From assembly GCA_959347315.1 (NCBI GenBank), contig OY365806.1, forward strand, positions 37,356,505-37,420,504: a stretch of 64,000 bases of DNA. The letters run 5' to 3'. The notes under the pieces are model-generated. The model saw only the letters and a list, made by a program, of their open reading frames with translations. It had not been told where the DNA came from and did not search any database. Of the stretch, positions 1 to 15,000 are shown in pieces. Numbering within the stretch: the stretch's first letter is position 1; every line of letters starts with the position of its first letter. This DNA is from Bimastos eiseni (lineage: Eukaryota; Annelida; Clitellata; Crassiclitellata; Lumbricidae). The position numbers and the translations under genes are program-made.

Positions 1-24
1 TACAGCTACTTCATATAGACTTAC

Positions 25-76
25 TTAGTTGTGGCCGTCATGGCATCCTCTATCTTAAGGAGGAGTCTGATCTTGG
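25..76 (-). CDS. Candidate M16 protease exon m at the window edge
   Basis: A strong acceptor (ttttttttattaataacag) and donor (ACTAA|gtaagt) bracket 52 nt in open frame encoding [16 protein letters not shown]. This resembles the M16 segment KLPLLFQLIIDYLAEF (insulysin ILLKKIIEKMATF). The match is short, so this is a candidate only. Confidence 0.5.
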
Positions 77-3000
77 CTGTTATTAATAAAAAAAAGCAGA
101 ATAAATACAATTATTTAGCCATAACAATATCTAACTACTAAATAAGCAGCAGTAGGATTTAACAGACTGCCATACAGTTTGACAATCGACTCAAGATTGT
201 TTAACTTGTTACAACGTATTCTTACTTTTATTTCATCTATGTAATTGTCAGAGCTGTACTGATACATTGGCAGCACTCATAATCGGTGCCGATTATAGAG
301 ATAACGGCAGTATTGGATATCAGTAATTATAATCGGCGCCGATATTAAAAATTAATTTATTTCATTTTATAATATTATTTTCAGTCTTGAAGAGCAAAAT
401 GACGACTGCAACATCATTTTCTCAAACTTAGAATTCAAAATTTCTCCATACATTACGCAATGCTGCTGTGTTCTTGACTTCTTGTGCTTAGGCATATAGC
501 ATTTTATGCCCAGTGCAAAAGGGCAGCTGCTGCAGTGGTAGAGGATTTAACTTGATCTATTAATTGAATAATGACCATGGTAATTGGCTGCACAATCTGT
601 TCCCATAGCATGTAGCCCGAATCAACTCTCGCTGCGCCGGGCATCGGGTATGGCTACTTCGAACCACCCAGTAGGCATGTGCTCGTACAAACCGTGGGAA
701 CATGTCAGAAGGCCATTGCTGTTGTGCATGACCTGCTTAATTACCCTGGGCATACAATGTAGTTACGTCATCTCTGCTGGCTGGTAACCAGCCACCGCTG
801 AGAGGGCGCTGATGCCTTATTTTAGGTCATTGTAGCAAGTTGTAAAGGTGGTTTGCCTGAAGAGGGAGTGACATGTTTGTTAGAATAAGACGTCTAGTTA
901 GGAAAATGCCCTGTTTGAGACAGACAACGTGAAATAGAGGCCATATAGTCCACTTGTAATCATTTATTTTATTCTGTAATGTGTATTTGGCTTTTTTGCA
1001 TATTTAAAATGCTAAAAGTAAACGACTAACCATTATTACAGCTGGTGCAAGAAGTGAAATTTGTGCTTCACTGCTTGTATTACGAAAGTAGCAGCAGGTC
1101 TATGTTTTGGAACCAGACATCTTCTTTGCAAAACACAATGAAATAATCAGTCTCATAATATGTATCAGCTATTTTAATTGGTATCCACAATTTCAATAAT
1201 AGGCTATAAGCAGTATCGGCATAATCGGCAAAAAGTGGTATCGGTACAGCTCTAGTAATCGTACAACAATTTTTCAATTTGAATCAAAATAAATGAATAT
1301 ACCAATATGTAGTGATAAAAACTTGCCTGAAAACACAATTAGCTCACCCTTAGGAAGGTTGTGATGATTGCCAGAGTACCATAACCGTGAAACCCGATTT
1401 TCACCCACAATACACAGCTGAACAAATAAAAGTTTATCAGATGCAGTAACAATCAAGATAGCGTACATCAAAATAACAGTATTGCTTATGAATGTTAACA
1501 GGTGGTATGAATTTACTTAATTGCATCCTTACTAATTATTATCACATTCATCTAACAAAATCAGCCCTTTGCAGCAAGCATATTGAATTATACACGAATT
1601 GCTGAAACTGGATTCGTATGTTAATGACTAACACACGCACGCAAAATATCAACTAGCTCTGAGTAAGGGCTATATAAATTTTTTGGCAAATGAGCGAGTG
1701 ACAATGATATCAAGCAAATCAAGTAAACAAGCATAAAAATCTAAAATTAAAACATCTGAAATTAAACAAAAAGAGGCATAAAAGCAGAAATTAAATAAAA
1801 ATTAAAATCTGAAATTAAACAAAAAGAAATCGGCAATCAAAAATAAACTGCCACAAACATATCTGACAGCAAAGAATGGCTCGTACAGCATTGTAATATG
1901 AACCTTCAAAATAACACAAAGCAAATATAACTTACCTTTTCATATTTAGGATAAGCTACTTTCAAAGTGAATTCAGATGCTAAAAACAAAGAAAAGCAGA
2001 TGACCAAAAACACAGAAATGCTCAGTTGATGTAGGTCAGGGTGGACGCCTTGTGCAACTGCCAACAGTTAAATTTGACTCATGTAGTATACTGCATCATG
2101 TCAGTTTCAAATCAATAAATCAAGATTACGATGTCATTCATAATATACACAGTTAGGTAGGCAGTAGGAAGGACAGGGTTAACATATTAACGACTACAGT
2201 GTAATTGTAATAAGTAACTTCTAGTGCATCTGTGTCTGATGCAAACTGCCAATCCATCCAATCCAAAGTCTGCATACTATTGTGAAACTGTCAAGCTTCT
2301 GTCTGGTCGTTCCTCCCTTTGGCCCGTGGCCACTTGATTGTCCATAGGATGTATATCTCTACAGCCCAGTCTAGCTGTTTCGCTGTTATGGGCCCCTGAG
2401 ACTGCCTGTCTTTTAAGGTAGACTACTGTATTCTTTCCTCTGTACCGTTCCGCAAGCGCCTGAAAACCTCCCCTCTGTCGGCCAAGACACTCTGCCCCGG
2501 GTTGGGAGCACCTTTTAAGTGGCGCTTATACATACTCAAATAATGGCACACAAAAACCAAGCCAATATCAGTGTGTAAGTGTACTAAAAGCAACCGAGGA
2601 ACCAATGTAGCTCATCATTAAACTGTCATTATTATTATGAGTGCAGTTATATATACCGCCACTTTGAGGACATCTACTCAGAAGTACAAAGCACTATTAT
2701 TATTATTATTATTATAGTGTAAGCATTTGTAATTGTTATTACGTAAGTTCCAATTACAGTGAAAGATACATGCATGAATATTAACTAAGTAAGAGAAGAC
2801 AAGGTCAGAATAAGCTATTTCGGTTTTCTTGGCTATATGGACTTGTGGCTCTTGCTGTAATACTTGAATTGTGCAACAAACAGTAGCAGCAAATCTTTGA
2901 CACATTAGCCTAAATGACCTAGGTGCCTAAACAGTGTAAGAATACATGCCGTAAAACAGATGATGGACGACTTCAGAGTCTTCCATTTGATCAACTACTA

Positions 3001-6000
3001 ATCATTAACCATTTAACTCAATCTCCCAAATAGATCTACTTCATGAGGAAAAACTCTGGGTAAAATATGAACCGCTTTTTTTTGATACTGGCATTGACAT
3101 TACCGAAAAGGACCCGACCACCTCATAGCCTACCAATGTACATGTTGCGAGCAGGCAGGCTCAGTTCTGACGATCGCCCGCATCCTGAAAATAAGCACAA
3201 GCCCTAAATTCCTCATTTGTTACTAGCCACTTAGTCTAAGCAAGAAGATACACCAGAAGGGGATTCCAAAATGGAAAGATGTCTGCCATAAAATATTCCC
3301 ATGGATCAGGACAGAATGCGTTTATATGTATCGCCATTGGAAAAGGTTTTGGATTTTAAGCTGAAGTGCTAGATAGTGTAGTGGTAGTGTGCTAGACTTC
3401 AATAGAGAGATCGGGCGTTCAAATCATAGATTAAGAGCTTTGCATCATTCATTCATTGATTCATTCTTTGGATTCCTATGGTGCCAATTCTTGATACCTA
3501 CTTAGGAGCTCTCCATGGCTAAAGGAAAAGGAATTGCACTCATCCTGGGACTTGTATAGCACCACTTCAAGAAATCTACCCATGAGCTCTGCCAGTCATG
3601 GCTGGAGGAAAATTACTTCAAGAGTGATTTATAAAACCTGGTTTGATTGGTCAGAGGTATCATAGTAAAACTCAACATTCCATTTACAATAATATTCGAG
3701 CCCACAAAAGCCCAAAAATTTGACCAGCCTTCTCTAGAACTGCTTAAAACTCACGCAAACTGCAAACAGCCTGTATGAAGTGTTGTCTGGTAGCTGCCCC
3801 GAAACACAGGCGCCCATATCTAGGCTGTGTGGAAATGTCACAGAGGCCTGAATTTTTCCAGTTATATCTCCTTTAATGTAGAATCTTCAAAATGCACACA
3901 CAAATATCCAATTAAATACATAACAATATTCAGTTTATATTCAATAGTCATAGAAGGAAATAGAAATGGGATACGGACAAGAGGAAGACCAAGACAGATG
4001 ATACAAATCCCAACCAGGGCAGAAATTCGCTAACACTTCATGCCAATGGCTGTTTCAGGGCTAGCTCAAGGCACTTCATTAATGCATTTCTGCTATCAAC
4101 TGATTCTTGGACATCAGGCCTCTGGCACATTATCTTAAACTGGAGCCTAATAAATTTCCATATGCAACCACAACACGAGAGCAAGTCAAATCAATTTCTA
4201 TTTAAAAAATCAATCATCACAGGTGCAAATGAATCAAGGTGGGCAATTAGCACACGAAAGCAAGTACAGTAAATGCATGCATTGCACAGGATAAACCAAA
4301 ATAAATTATACATTATGCTCAAGAATGGGTAGGTCAGATATTGCCATGTCCCACTATTTCTGGCAACCGAATGCATAGAAAATGTATATGGCAACTAGAG
4401 CAATAGCAACTAGATGAATCTAGTTCGATTATAATATAATACATGTATAGTTGGAGACCCAATCAATCAAACAATCAATATTCGTTTATTTATTGGAAAT
4501 GTTCAAGGTAACAGAGCCAGAGCATTCTTGAAATGCAGGGCAAATGCTTTGCTTACTCTCAAATGGGTAAGAAATAACGGATGTAAAAGCTCCTGGAAAT
4601 GGCCATGTCAGAGCACATGCAGGGAACTACAAGCAGAGGAACGAAGGGAAGTCCAGTGCGGAATAGAGGAGACCCTAGTGGTGCAGAGGGCCAGAGGATA
4701 GGCATGGCAGACCCAAGGAGACCCACATTAGCGCAAGGATCTTGAAACGAATGCCTTGAGGTGCTAGGAGCCAAATTTACACATTTATGCTTAGACCACA
4801 GGAATGTAGACGATGGTTAGCATACATGCATACAAACAGAACAAACTGAAAAACATCTGCAGTTTCATCCTAAATGAAAGAGACTAGATTTACTTAAGGT
4901 TCCTGAGGGTTCCAGGCAACCCCCGGCAAATCATACGGCGATCCCCGGTTCAGAATTGATGCCTTAAGACTGTCCTATTTAGCCAAGGCTGGTTTTGGAT
5001 GATTTCATAAGGGCACTAACTATATAAATCCTCCTAATGAGTAAATAAATAAAATAGATAAATAAATGAGCTCTGTAGTGTATAAGTCAGTCCCTGTGTA
5101 TGATTGCAATCTGTTCCAAACATAAAACTCAGAGCCATGATTTTGAATGAATACCTAGTATTAAGTATTGAGTTTTGAACCACTCTTCAGTCTGCCACAC
5201 AATGCCTGCCTCTTTCTCGAATGTCTTCGACAAGACAGTCATGTTCATCAGAGGTGGCTGAAGACGTCGAAGACATGCATTGATGAGCTAAAGAAACAAA
5301 CCAACCATTCATCATACAATTCAACACAATCAAGTTCAATTGTATTTGATATTTTGCCCTCCTTCGAAAATTCAGAATAGTTCACACATGACCATACAAA
5401 GCGCAAAGCATATGTGTGTAAAGGACTCGTCCAAGATCCCAACACACAGTAATTGCCTCAGTTGAGGCTTTAACCTGTACCTTCTGTGTAACAAACTAAG
5501 AACTCTACCAAATCACCCACCACACCACAACTCAAGTAAAGCACACATACGTGCAAATATTATCAGATATTGAAGACACACGAGAAAGACAGTTTTTCAA
5601 ACACAGTATTCTTATCACGACCTTTAATTCATGGGTGAGGAGGCTAATGGTCCTGTGATCCTCACAAGCTGTTGCATTTGGCTTACTTTTAATTGGTATT
5701 ATGATAGACTTTTGAGCATCTCTGCTGGTGTAGTGTCTATTCCTTCAGTTAAGGCTGTGAACTACAAATCGGCCGGTCTTTCTCGCATCTACCATGCAGT
5801 GTGTTAATGAGAGACAGGAATGACATATGCATGCTGACAAATATGCACGATTTAGTATTGCAGTGTTAAATAGGTCACAAATAATTACCGCATCATCGAA
5901 TTCCGTGATCAGCTTGCGACCCGTCAAACATTCTTTACTGCAATATTTGGTCACATCTGCAGCTATGTTGCAAACATAGTTCTGGATGTCATCCTGCAAA

Positions 6001-9000
6001 GAAAACATAAAACATCGGCCTCATAATAAAAGAACAGGAGGAGGACGAGAACGAGGAGGAAATGATGACAAGAAGAGCAGTCCCTAAAGCTAACCTTAAG
6101 GCAACCATGGGCTTGAAGCATTAGCGACTTCATTTTTTTAGCCACACATATGAGGGTTGGTGGCCAGACCTCACCCTCGCCGTCTCACATTCTCACCAAG
6201 CACCAGCAGTGATGGTAGCAAAGCCTGGAGCATAATCCAGTAGTGATGAATATTAACCGAGATAACAATAATTCCATAATACTACATTAAACAAGACTGT
6301 TTCAGGTATTCTGTCAACCTCTAATAGTTACTGGAGTAATAATTATAAGCAACTTATCTCATGTACATTAAGCAGGAACAGGTAAATCAAACAAGTAGAT
6401 GGTGACAAAGATACAGTGATTAAGATTTATTCAAACGTTACAACTAAACGCGTTGGTGCAAAATTCAGACACCTGTCGTGTGTCAGATGAAAGCTGAGGT
6501 GCTGGGAGCCAAAGTTACACATATTTGCGGCCAAGACTTGTATATGGATCAATGCAATTTCTCACTTTCCCAGTCCAAAATTTAGGGGGTTACTTATATG
6601 TGAAGGCGACTTATCCGCGAGTATATACGGTAATGTAACATTAGTTCAATTGGATCCACATAGTGTCATTATCTAAGCCATTTAAAGCTGTAATTGACAT
6701 TATAAGTTCAACTCACTAGGTGTCAGTACAGTAAAGCAATTTAGTCCAGTTTCTATTTAATTAATAATCACGATACTATCGAGCACCCCCAAAATACGAT
6801 TACATCAGATTGAGGTGAAATTGTTTGATAAGATTAGAATAGACGGAGTTGGATATAGGGTTCGTATGATTGCTTACAACTTCTGACCACTCAAACTGGC
6901 TTCGGCTGATGTCACGCAGTTCCACCCAGCGCCATCTTTGAATTCCTTCATCTCTTAGCAAGTTCAGGTATTGAAAAAGCCAATATACAACCTGCCAGGA
7001 AACACAATTTCAAGTAAGAAAGACCACAGAAACCTTAACAAATCCCCAGCCATGTGTAAATTCATCATCATCATTCATTCAACGGCAACATCTATTGTTA
7101 TCATTATTAAGTACATTTTCATTTTTACCTGAAGTGCATATCTAACTCTGATATAATGTACAGTAATATACATTTCATCTAGCTGAACTCAGTGCCTTTT
7201 GTATGTATGCATGCATGCACATTATTTGTGTATCACAATAATCTTCATTTAATGACATTCCAGCTAGCATTAGTTAACTAGTTAAGATAAATTAATAATG
7301 TTTTGTATTTTCCATCATGCCTTATGTCCAGGGTTTATTCAGATGCATTTTATAGTATCGTTAAGCCGGGGAGGGTTGAGAACACTCTTGAGTAGTACCT
7401 TGAAGAATAAATGTACTTATGTATGGATGCATACATGTATATATCTGGGCATTTTTGAAGCACATCTGTAACAGCCTCTGGAAAGTGTTATGCACACAGT
7501 GTCAGATGTTCCGGCCATTTTACGAATGACGATTTGCACTGGCCTCCCTGTCACAGTTTAGTACAGACTTGTTGTTAAAGTCTTACAACAGTTTGAAACT
7601 GTTTACAGATAAATGCAACACATAGCACAAGACTCATATTAGCATCTATTTACCAGCTTGCTAGTTCATTCATGGGATCATAGACCACAAAAGCGTTGAG
7701 CAGCTGAAGCAACTTACGTCATGAACTAATCTCAAGCCGAGTGCTGTGAGTTCGATGGTCACCTCAAACTTTGACCACGTGCTGTTACTTGCTTCAGGCG
7801 ATTCATCGTATTCACAGCTTAGATCAAATGCAGGGCCCATTTGAATTTACAAAAAAACAGTTGGCCATAAGCTGCTTGTCTTCTATTTTATTTTATTTTA
7901 TATTAACCACAGTTATAGGCGCACAGTGGTCTAGTGGTTTGGAGGGCTGGACTGTCGACTGAGAGGACGAGGGTTCAAAGAGTGTACAATCACAAAATAA
8001 TTAGGGATGAGCCGAGTTTGAATTTCTTGCAGAGTAACTCAGCTCTACACATATCTTCTTGTTATTATTATTATTATCAGTTTTATATAGTGCCCCTTCA
8101 AGGCCCTCTGCTCAAGCGCTTCCAGCCCAGTCTCGGTCAAACAGAACAGAGTCTTACGATCGAGTTGAGCTGGTGTAAACACGCCAAAGCGCCACCTGGT
8201 TACCTATATAGTCACACAAGCTGACATAATTCAACCATCAGACAGTAGCAATGGCCCTCTGGTTACCTATATAGTCACAAAAGATGACATCATTCAACCA
8301 TCAGACAGTTAATGTAGCAATGGCCCTCTGGTTACCTATATAGTCACAAAAGATGACATCATTCAACCATCAGACAGTTAATGTAGCAATGGCCCTCTGG
8401 TTACCTATATAGTCACAAAAGATGACATCATTCAACCATCAGACAGTAGCAGGAGCACTCTGGCCTAAGAGACAGGTCAGTCAGTAATTACTTGATCTGT
8501 AGCGCTTCAAGAAGGCTACCATGGCCTTCATGACCCACAAGAAATGCCAAGAACTTCAGAGGTTTCTTGCTGTAACATTCAAACATAATACATGTATTAG
8601 CTAATCATTACAATCAGTTAATTTAACTGAAGTAATAAATACATGTAATCATTGGAAATCTGTGGAAAAGCAAACAAACACAATTCACATATAATATTTA
8701 TGTACTTAGACACAATGACAGCTCTGATGAGTATGCAGATTGTACGCTGTCGGTCAGAAGGTGAGCTGGCGAGGAAGAGGACCATGGCCATCTGCTCTCA
8801 TATACTGAGGCTAAGAAATTTATGTCACCAACACTTCATACTCATGACTGCCTCAAGACTAGCATAAATTAAAGGACTGCTTTTCTAAGCCACGACGAAA
8901 GGATCTATATGGATCAACATCTCCCATATGTCAATGGCACATACGTCATGCATCAACCAACAGCTACAATCGCCCCAACAATAATTGTTTCTAGCAAACT

Positions 9001-12000
9001 AAGACAGTGCAAGATTGAGGTAACCAATCGAACATCTCATCAGCTAAACCAAACTGAGTTAGGTTCAGCAATCGGTCTAGTTCAGAGAAGCTTAATATTC
9101 ACTGGGTTCTATCAATGGGAACCCATTGGTCGACTATACGTGTTTGTGAGACTCCATGTGCGACTATTCTAGGGCATAACCAGAAATTGCCTCGGACATT
9201 CGCCTTGGCCAAATATTGGACTAATCGGAAGTATTTGCCTTGGCAAATATTACACCCCAAATAGCTAAAAATAACTTTTTTGATAACATAATTTTTTTGG
9301 ATAAAATAATATTTTTTCATAAAATAAATTTAGGACTAACTGACTTACTTGTAAGTTATTGATTAATTAAACAAGAACTTAACATTACATTGAATTTTCT
9401 TTAAAATAATTATGTATATTTATATATTGTAATTTCTTTGGTTGCATTTCCCGGGTGACAACCAAATCAGTAATTTTCCCGCTTGAATTGGCTCCACCAA
9501 CTTTCCGGTAAACGTTTGAGAGTAAAGACGTCGTTGATAACTTAACATTTCAAATTTTATAACAAGGTCTTAAATTTTTTCACAAATAAAGTTATTAAAT
9601 AATAAATATATTGTTATAGCCTAGAGTGTGACAATAAGCTATAAGAAGGTTATTGCTATAGACTCTGCATTGACTATACATGTAGATAGTTCTCCATAGC
9701 TGTGCATTAGGCAGGTTAACTATGCTTTAAGGAGCCGTCCATAAATGACGTCACGCGAAATTGGCTGATTTTTGACCCCCCCTCCCCCTTGTCACACTTC
9801 GTCACAAAAAGTCTGACCCCCTCAAATATGACGTCACAATGCTTTGACCCCCCCCCCAGAAAAAACCACTTCATTTAATTTCAAATAAAACATAAAACTT
9901 AATAATTAACTTTTTTAAACATTGCTGAACTTAGCATAAAAAATCATTTTAAAATAATCGTAGACTCATCTTCTATTAATGCTAAAAAAATGCAATGTTC
10001 AGAATAATTTTTATTCTTTTATTTTCTTATAAAAAGAAGTAACCTATAGAATTAATAGTAGTAATTATGTATAGCAATATTGAAACTTTGCGGTAGAACG
10101 ACTTATAGTTTTTTTCCACAGCAGGATGAAAAGTTCTGAAGTTCTGGTTGAATCATAAAAAATTATTATTTTGATAAAATACAAAAATAAAAATATCTCC
10201 GGAAGAACTGAACCGATTTTGACCTTGTTCGTCTCGTTGGAAAGTGCACTGAAAGCCACTCAAAAATTCCTAATTGCAAAATCTCATAAAATGACGCTTT
10301 TTTACAATTTGTAAAAAACGAATTTTTTAGTCGATTGATAATCATAGAAAAATCAAAGTATCTTCAGAAGAGCTGAACCGATTTTCATTGGGTTAGTGCC
10401 GTTTGAAGGACCATAAAAAGCCGCTCAAAAGACTTCTTACACAAAATTTCATTAAAAATCACCGTTTTTTTTACAATTCTTGAAAAACGGATTTTCAAAC
10501 GTATTGTGTCATTGTTCTGTGGTGCATTTCTGTACTGCTGCATTTCTCTCTGTTGCATTGTTCTTGCTATATTGCATTCTGCTGCATTGCTCTCTGATGC
10601 ATTGCTCTCTGTTCCACTCACACTGCGAAGGCTTGCACTCTGTGCGTTTATTTTACATTGCATAATGCCAGTTATTTTTACCACCATAATTATTAACTGC
10701 TAGAGTAACGCTTTATACAGTAAGGATTCTTCATAAGCAGAATAAGATACAAACGATCATCTGGAATTATACTGCTCAATGTCAATCGTTCTGATTGACC
10801 GTTAACGACGGTTATTTTTTATAGAGCAAATATTAACTTTATGTAGATATATTTTTACTGATTTCGCGCCGATTATGCAAATTTGAAATAGCGCATTACG
10901 CTAGTATGACGTTACATTATGCAAAACTTTAACATCGATTTTCTCGAAATTTTATGGCAAATTTTGAGATACGCCAGAATAGTTCTCGGGCAACGTAATA
11001 GTGACAGGAATTACAATGCTTACGTTTTATAATATTATTAATTCGAAAATAATGCGTTTTTTTAATATAGTAGCCTACATTGAATGACTGCATAAAAGAA
11101 TAATTGCAATTTCCTCTTCCTGGCAGAGTAATAATGAACGTCAAAAGTGAACATAAATTTAGAACCAAAATTTTGTCAGAAATCCTATGCTACTGACATC
11201 TAGTGAATAAAAGAAAAAATTTATATTGCTTTATAAAATATTAAAGGACGTTTTTATAAATTTATCAAAAATTATTTTTTTAATGTGACGTCATATTACT
11301 CATACCCCCTCCCCCCCTCGTCACACATCGTCACAAATGTCAGACCCCCCTCCCCCCTAAGTGCGTGACGTCATTTATGGACGGCCCCTAAGTACAGATG
11401 GTACTCGCTGGTATTGGCAGCGCTGCATGGAAGCAAAATACGCAATTGCGTACCAAAAGAAAGATAAAAGATAAATTTTTAACGAAATTTTGGTATATCT
11501 TTCAATATGTTTTAATGAACATCATTTGCGGAACATGCGTATTGCCGCTATTGCGTACCAAATTTTCAAGGCCTGCAGCCTCCACTACTCGCTGGCCAGA
11601 TTTTTCACTACTATTCGGTTTGAACCCAAATCTAGCAAACAGTTCATCCAAATACTCAGATTTGGTACTCGGTGGAAATTGTCTACTCGGTTATGCCCTA
11701 GACTTTTCTAGTTTACAATGCATTAGTTTACTAGTCTAGTTATGAAGGACGTTTAACAGCACATAAGATAAAACATAGGTGTTGTTTCTGATCTGTTTTG
11801 CTCTCTCAGGGTTGTGATATAAACGTTCACTTACAATTATATTTATATCACATTCATTAAAAGTAGAGTTGAAAAAGATTCAATTCTTTTTAATAGTCAA
11901 CTATTTAAGAATTAAAATAAATTCATGGTCAAGTGCGATCAAATGTACTCCCCAATAAGCAGTGTTTTTCTATAATAAAAGGTGCCAGAACGCATCTGAA

Positions 12001-15000
12001 TCGTCAAAGGAAATGACGCTAATTAGCTACCCAATAAAAGAAATTTTATAGTACACAATGATCACAGTCATAGTTTACTTATAAATTTAAGAATGTAAAA
12101 ATTGAAATTGTAAAGTTTTATATCAAATTCCAATTTTGTTGCTCTAATGTCCAGCAACTTGTTCGTCATTGGTGTGCTCGTCTGCATAAGGTAAAAACGT
12201 AAAAAAAAATTTTCTCGAATGCTTGGTCTGATTTTTGTTCTTTACCGGAGAGGCAGCTGAAAAGAAGTGGTGAGCTTTTTCCTTTTCAAATATGTGTTAA
12301 TTTCTTTTATATTAATTTCATAATTTTATTTGCTTTGACTTTATATTCAAATATGGTTAGCTATTTGCAACGCCGATAACAGGAAACGATTTTATTGACG
12401 TAATATTAACCGCTGGCATGTTTCATATAATAACCTTCCATAGATGAAGCACAGAGTTCGTTTACTTAGCCTACTAGCTTATAATGGGCAATCCACATAT
12501 TACGTATGCAGCGAGGATGAGGGGGTTTCGAATTTCGGCCATTTTGCGTACGGATGAGTATGGTGCGGAGGGGTCCCGAAAATATGTATGTACGCAAGTA
12601 TAATTTTCAAATTATGACGTACACAATACGGAATATTACACTCAGAACTGTAAATCCAATCACAGACTATATTCCTGCTTAATCAATTTTGAAAATAGCC
12701 ATTTTTTTTAGAATAAGTTATTCCATCCTGAAATTTGCGCTCTTTCTATATTAGCACCATGGGTCACAGCCCCACCTTTACCTATGTTCCTTTAACTGAG
12801 AGTTTAGAGCCCAGGTGAGTTGAAGCCGGCAAACATCCTGTACAGGAATTACTGCAAAGCAATCAAATGACATACTAAGTGACATGCATTAAGCCATGAA
12901 TACATGTTGGTGTATATGCACCAGGTCAGACATCGTCACTGTACTCGATGTAGTGCCTCTTCTTTGAGCTTTCCATATCTTTCTGTCATCCTCTAATCCA
13001 GCATTATCTGGATTGGTCTTCTCTTATTCACTTTTCCTCCATTTCCCTTCCATAAAGGTTCTAAGTAGCCAGTCCCCTCTCAGCATGTGTCTGATCCATT
13101 TCCTTTGTCTCTCATTTGAGCAAGGAGCATCTGAGCAGGTAACCTTTGGCTCAGCTAGCATTGTCAAGATACTGCTCACTTTCTGAGCAGATGATAATAG
13201 AAGCAGCTAAATGTCTATACCAACCAACAACTATTGACAAATATATAAATTTTATATCCATTTAACCTCAGTATTACTCCATCAGGGCACCAAGCATAAT
13301 TTAATATACATCTAATTACTAAACAGTTCTAGTCATTGCATGCCAGACTGTCAACCAAGAAGGTTGGAGTTGAAACCCTGCCAGGACAGAAATTGGCTTT
13401 GAGATTGAAAGACTTCACATGTGCTACTTACAAACTTGGTTATAAGGCGAACACTGACCAAACACTATTGGTGGGAAGAGGAGATGGAGAGGAAAACTGC
13501 TCTCATATGCTGACATAAATAATTGGGGAAAAGAATAATAAAGCTGCTGACTCAAGGGACTCAGCTTCTCTTCTTCTATCCAGCAACAAAATCCCCATTT
13601 AAACTAACTTGAAACCTACTCATTCTGCACATACCTTTTATCATCTTGTTGAAATGTTGAGCTTCAAACGGAAGCTAAAATGACAAAATAGAATTACAGA
13701 AAATTGCTGAAACAGCTCAGTTTTACAGACTATGATCGGCAGCTAACAAAGATAGACAAGGTCAACCAATCAACAGCTCACCAGCAGGAAACTATAGTAT
13801 GATTTTAGCATGCTTAATTGCTCCACTAAAATTAATGCACTATTTCTACATTCCATGACAGATCAGAAGTCTTGCTTGCCAAGAAACATAGCCTCATTTT
13901 CTTAGCATGCAAAATGGGTTGCAAGATCTGTACTGTCAACAGACAGGTTTGTGTACAAATCCATGTCAGTGGAGATATTTGTTCGAAGATTTCTGCTCCA
14001 CCTTCGTCCACTACCCAACTCAGTTATAATGACCACACTGACCGTACTCTGTCATTGATAACATAAAACAGTAAAGGAGGCGACAACCAATACGCTCTTA
14101 TACAAAAAGGATACGAAATAATGAAGTCACTAGCACTTCACAACAAATTAGGCTAGCGCAAGGACAGCTCTCAATGTCTGCTGCATGAAGACAACCCAAC
14201 CCACTCCAGTATATCAAGTTACAAAGCCAAGGTTGCCAGTTGAGCAAGGTTACAAGCAATAAAGGATGTTCACTATTGAGGAACCAAGCTTCTTATTGGG
14301 TTAAAGATTCAACAGAAGATGAGCACAACTCAATAATGACACGGTGTCGACAGAAGTGTATCAAAATGGCTAACTTTGGAGTTATAGTCTACTGATTACA
14401 TCGTGTGGCATAGTGGCCGATTGGTTAGAGCGGTCAGCCAGTAATGCTCAGTGTGCGCTGAGTGTGTGGGTTTGACCCTCATCTGAGGAGTCACTGTGTA
14501 GGGACCTTGAGCAAGTCCTTCGCACACAATTGCTCTGCAGTACAACTGCAGTTGCACCATCGAGGCATGTGTGCACTTCTGAGCAAAACATGTTGAAAGA
14601 AGGGCATTATCAAATTATAGTTGTAATGTATTGAACAAAGTATTAAAGCTGCAATCAGATATAAACAAGTGCTATGCAATAGGACCCAAGAAAAGCTTCC
14701 AGCCTACACTAACCTTGATTACTGCATAATACATGCATCACAAATAGAATAATGGCCATTAATAAGCTATAAAGTGAGCATAATGGCTAACCCCAAATTC
14801 AGCAAAGTTTGACTTTGTAGAGGGGCTGAAACAAGAAAACAGATTTTCATCAAATGTTCATGCATACAATATTAATTAATAAACACAGACATCCCAATAT
14901 TTTGTTGCCCAGCTCATGACAATTCAAAAGCATAACTTGCAACCTGGGGCCAAGTCGATGTGCTGAATTAAACGAATATCGATTAATGACATAACGTTAG

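Larger units (their letters stand above)
9170..11700. mobile_element. hAT-type MITE (TAGGGCATAACC family), interrupted copy
   Basis: It begins tagggcataac and ends gttatgcccta, flanked by gactattc (9162-9169) and gacttttc (11701-11708), a 7/8 duplication. It is homologous throughout to the uninterrupted copy at 17077-17882, but carries a second element at 9731-11388. No transposase coding was found. Confidence 0.85.

Noticed and set aside
7918..7990. A functional tRNA gene
   Set aside because: A and B boxes are present but no complete cloverleaf or terminator was found; it fits a SINE head better.
8191..8455. Regularly spaced repeats resembling a CRISPR array
   Set aside because: The units are tandem with no unique spacers, in a eukaryotic intron.
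10385..10703. Frames of 61-100 residues on both strands
   Set aside because: They read the 15-bp minisatellite inside the Harbinger-like element.
11398..11739. A 113-residue frame
   Set aside because: It lies in the MITE right part and is not kept in the sister copy at 17580-17882.
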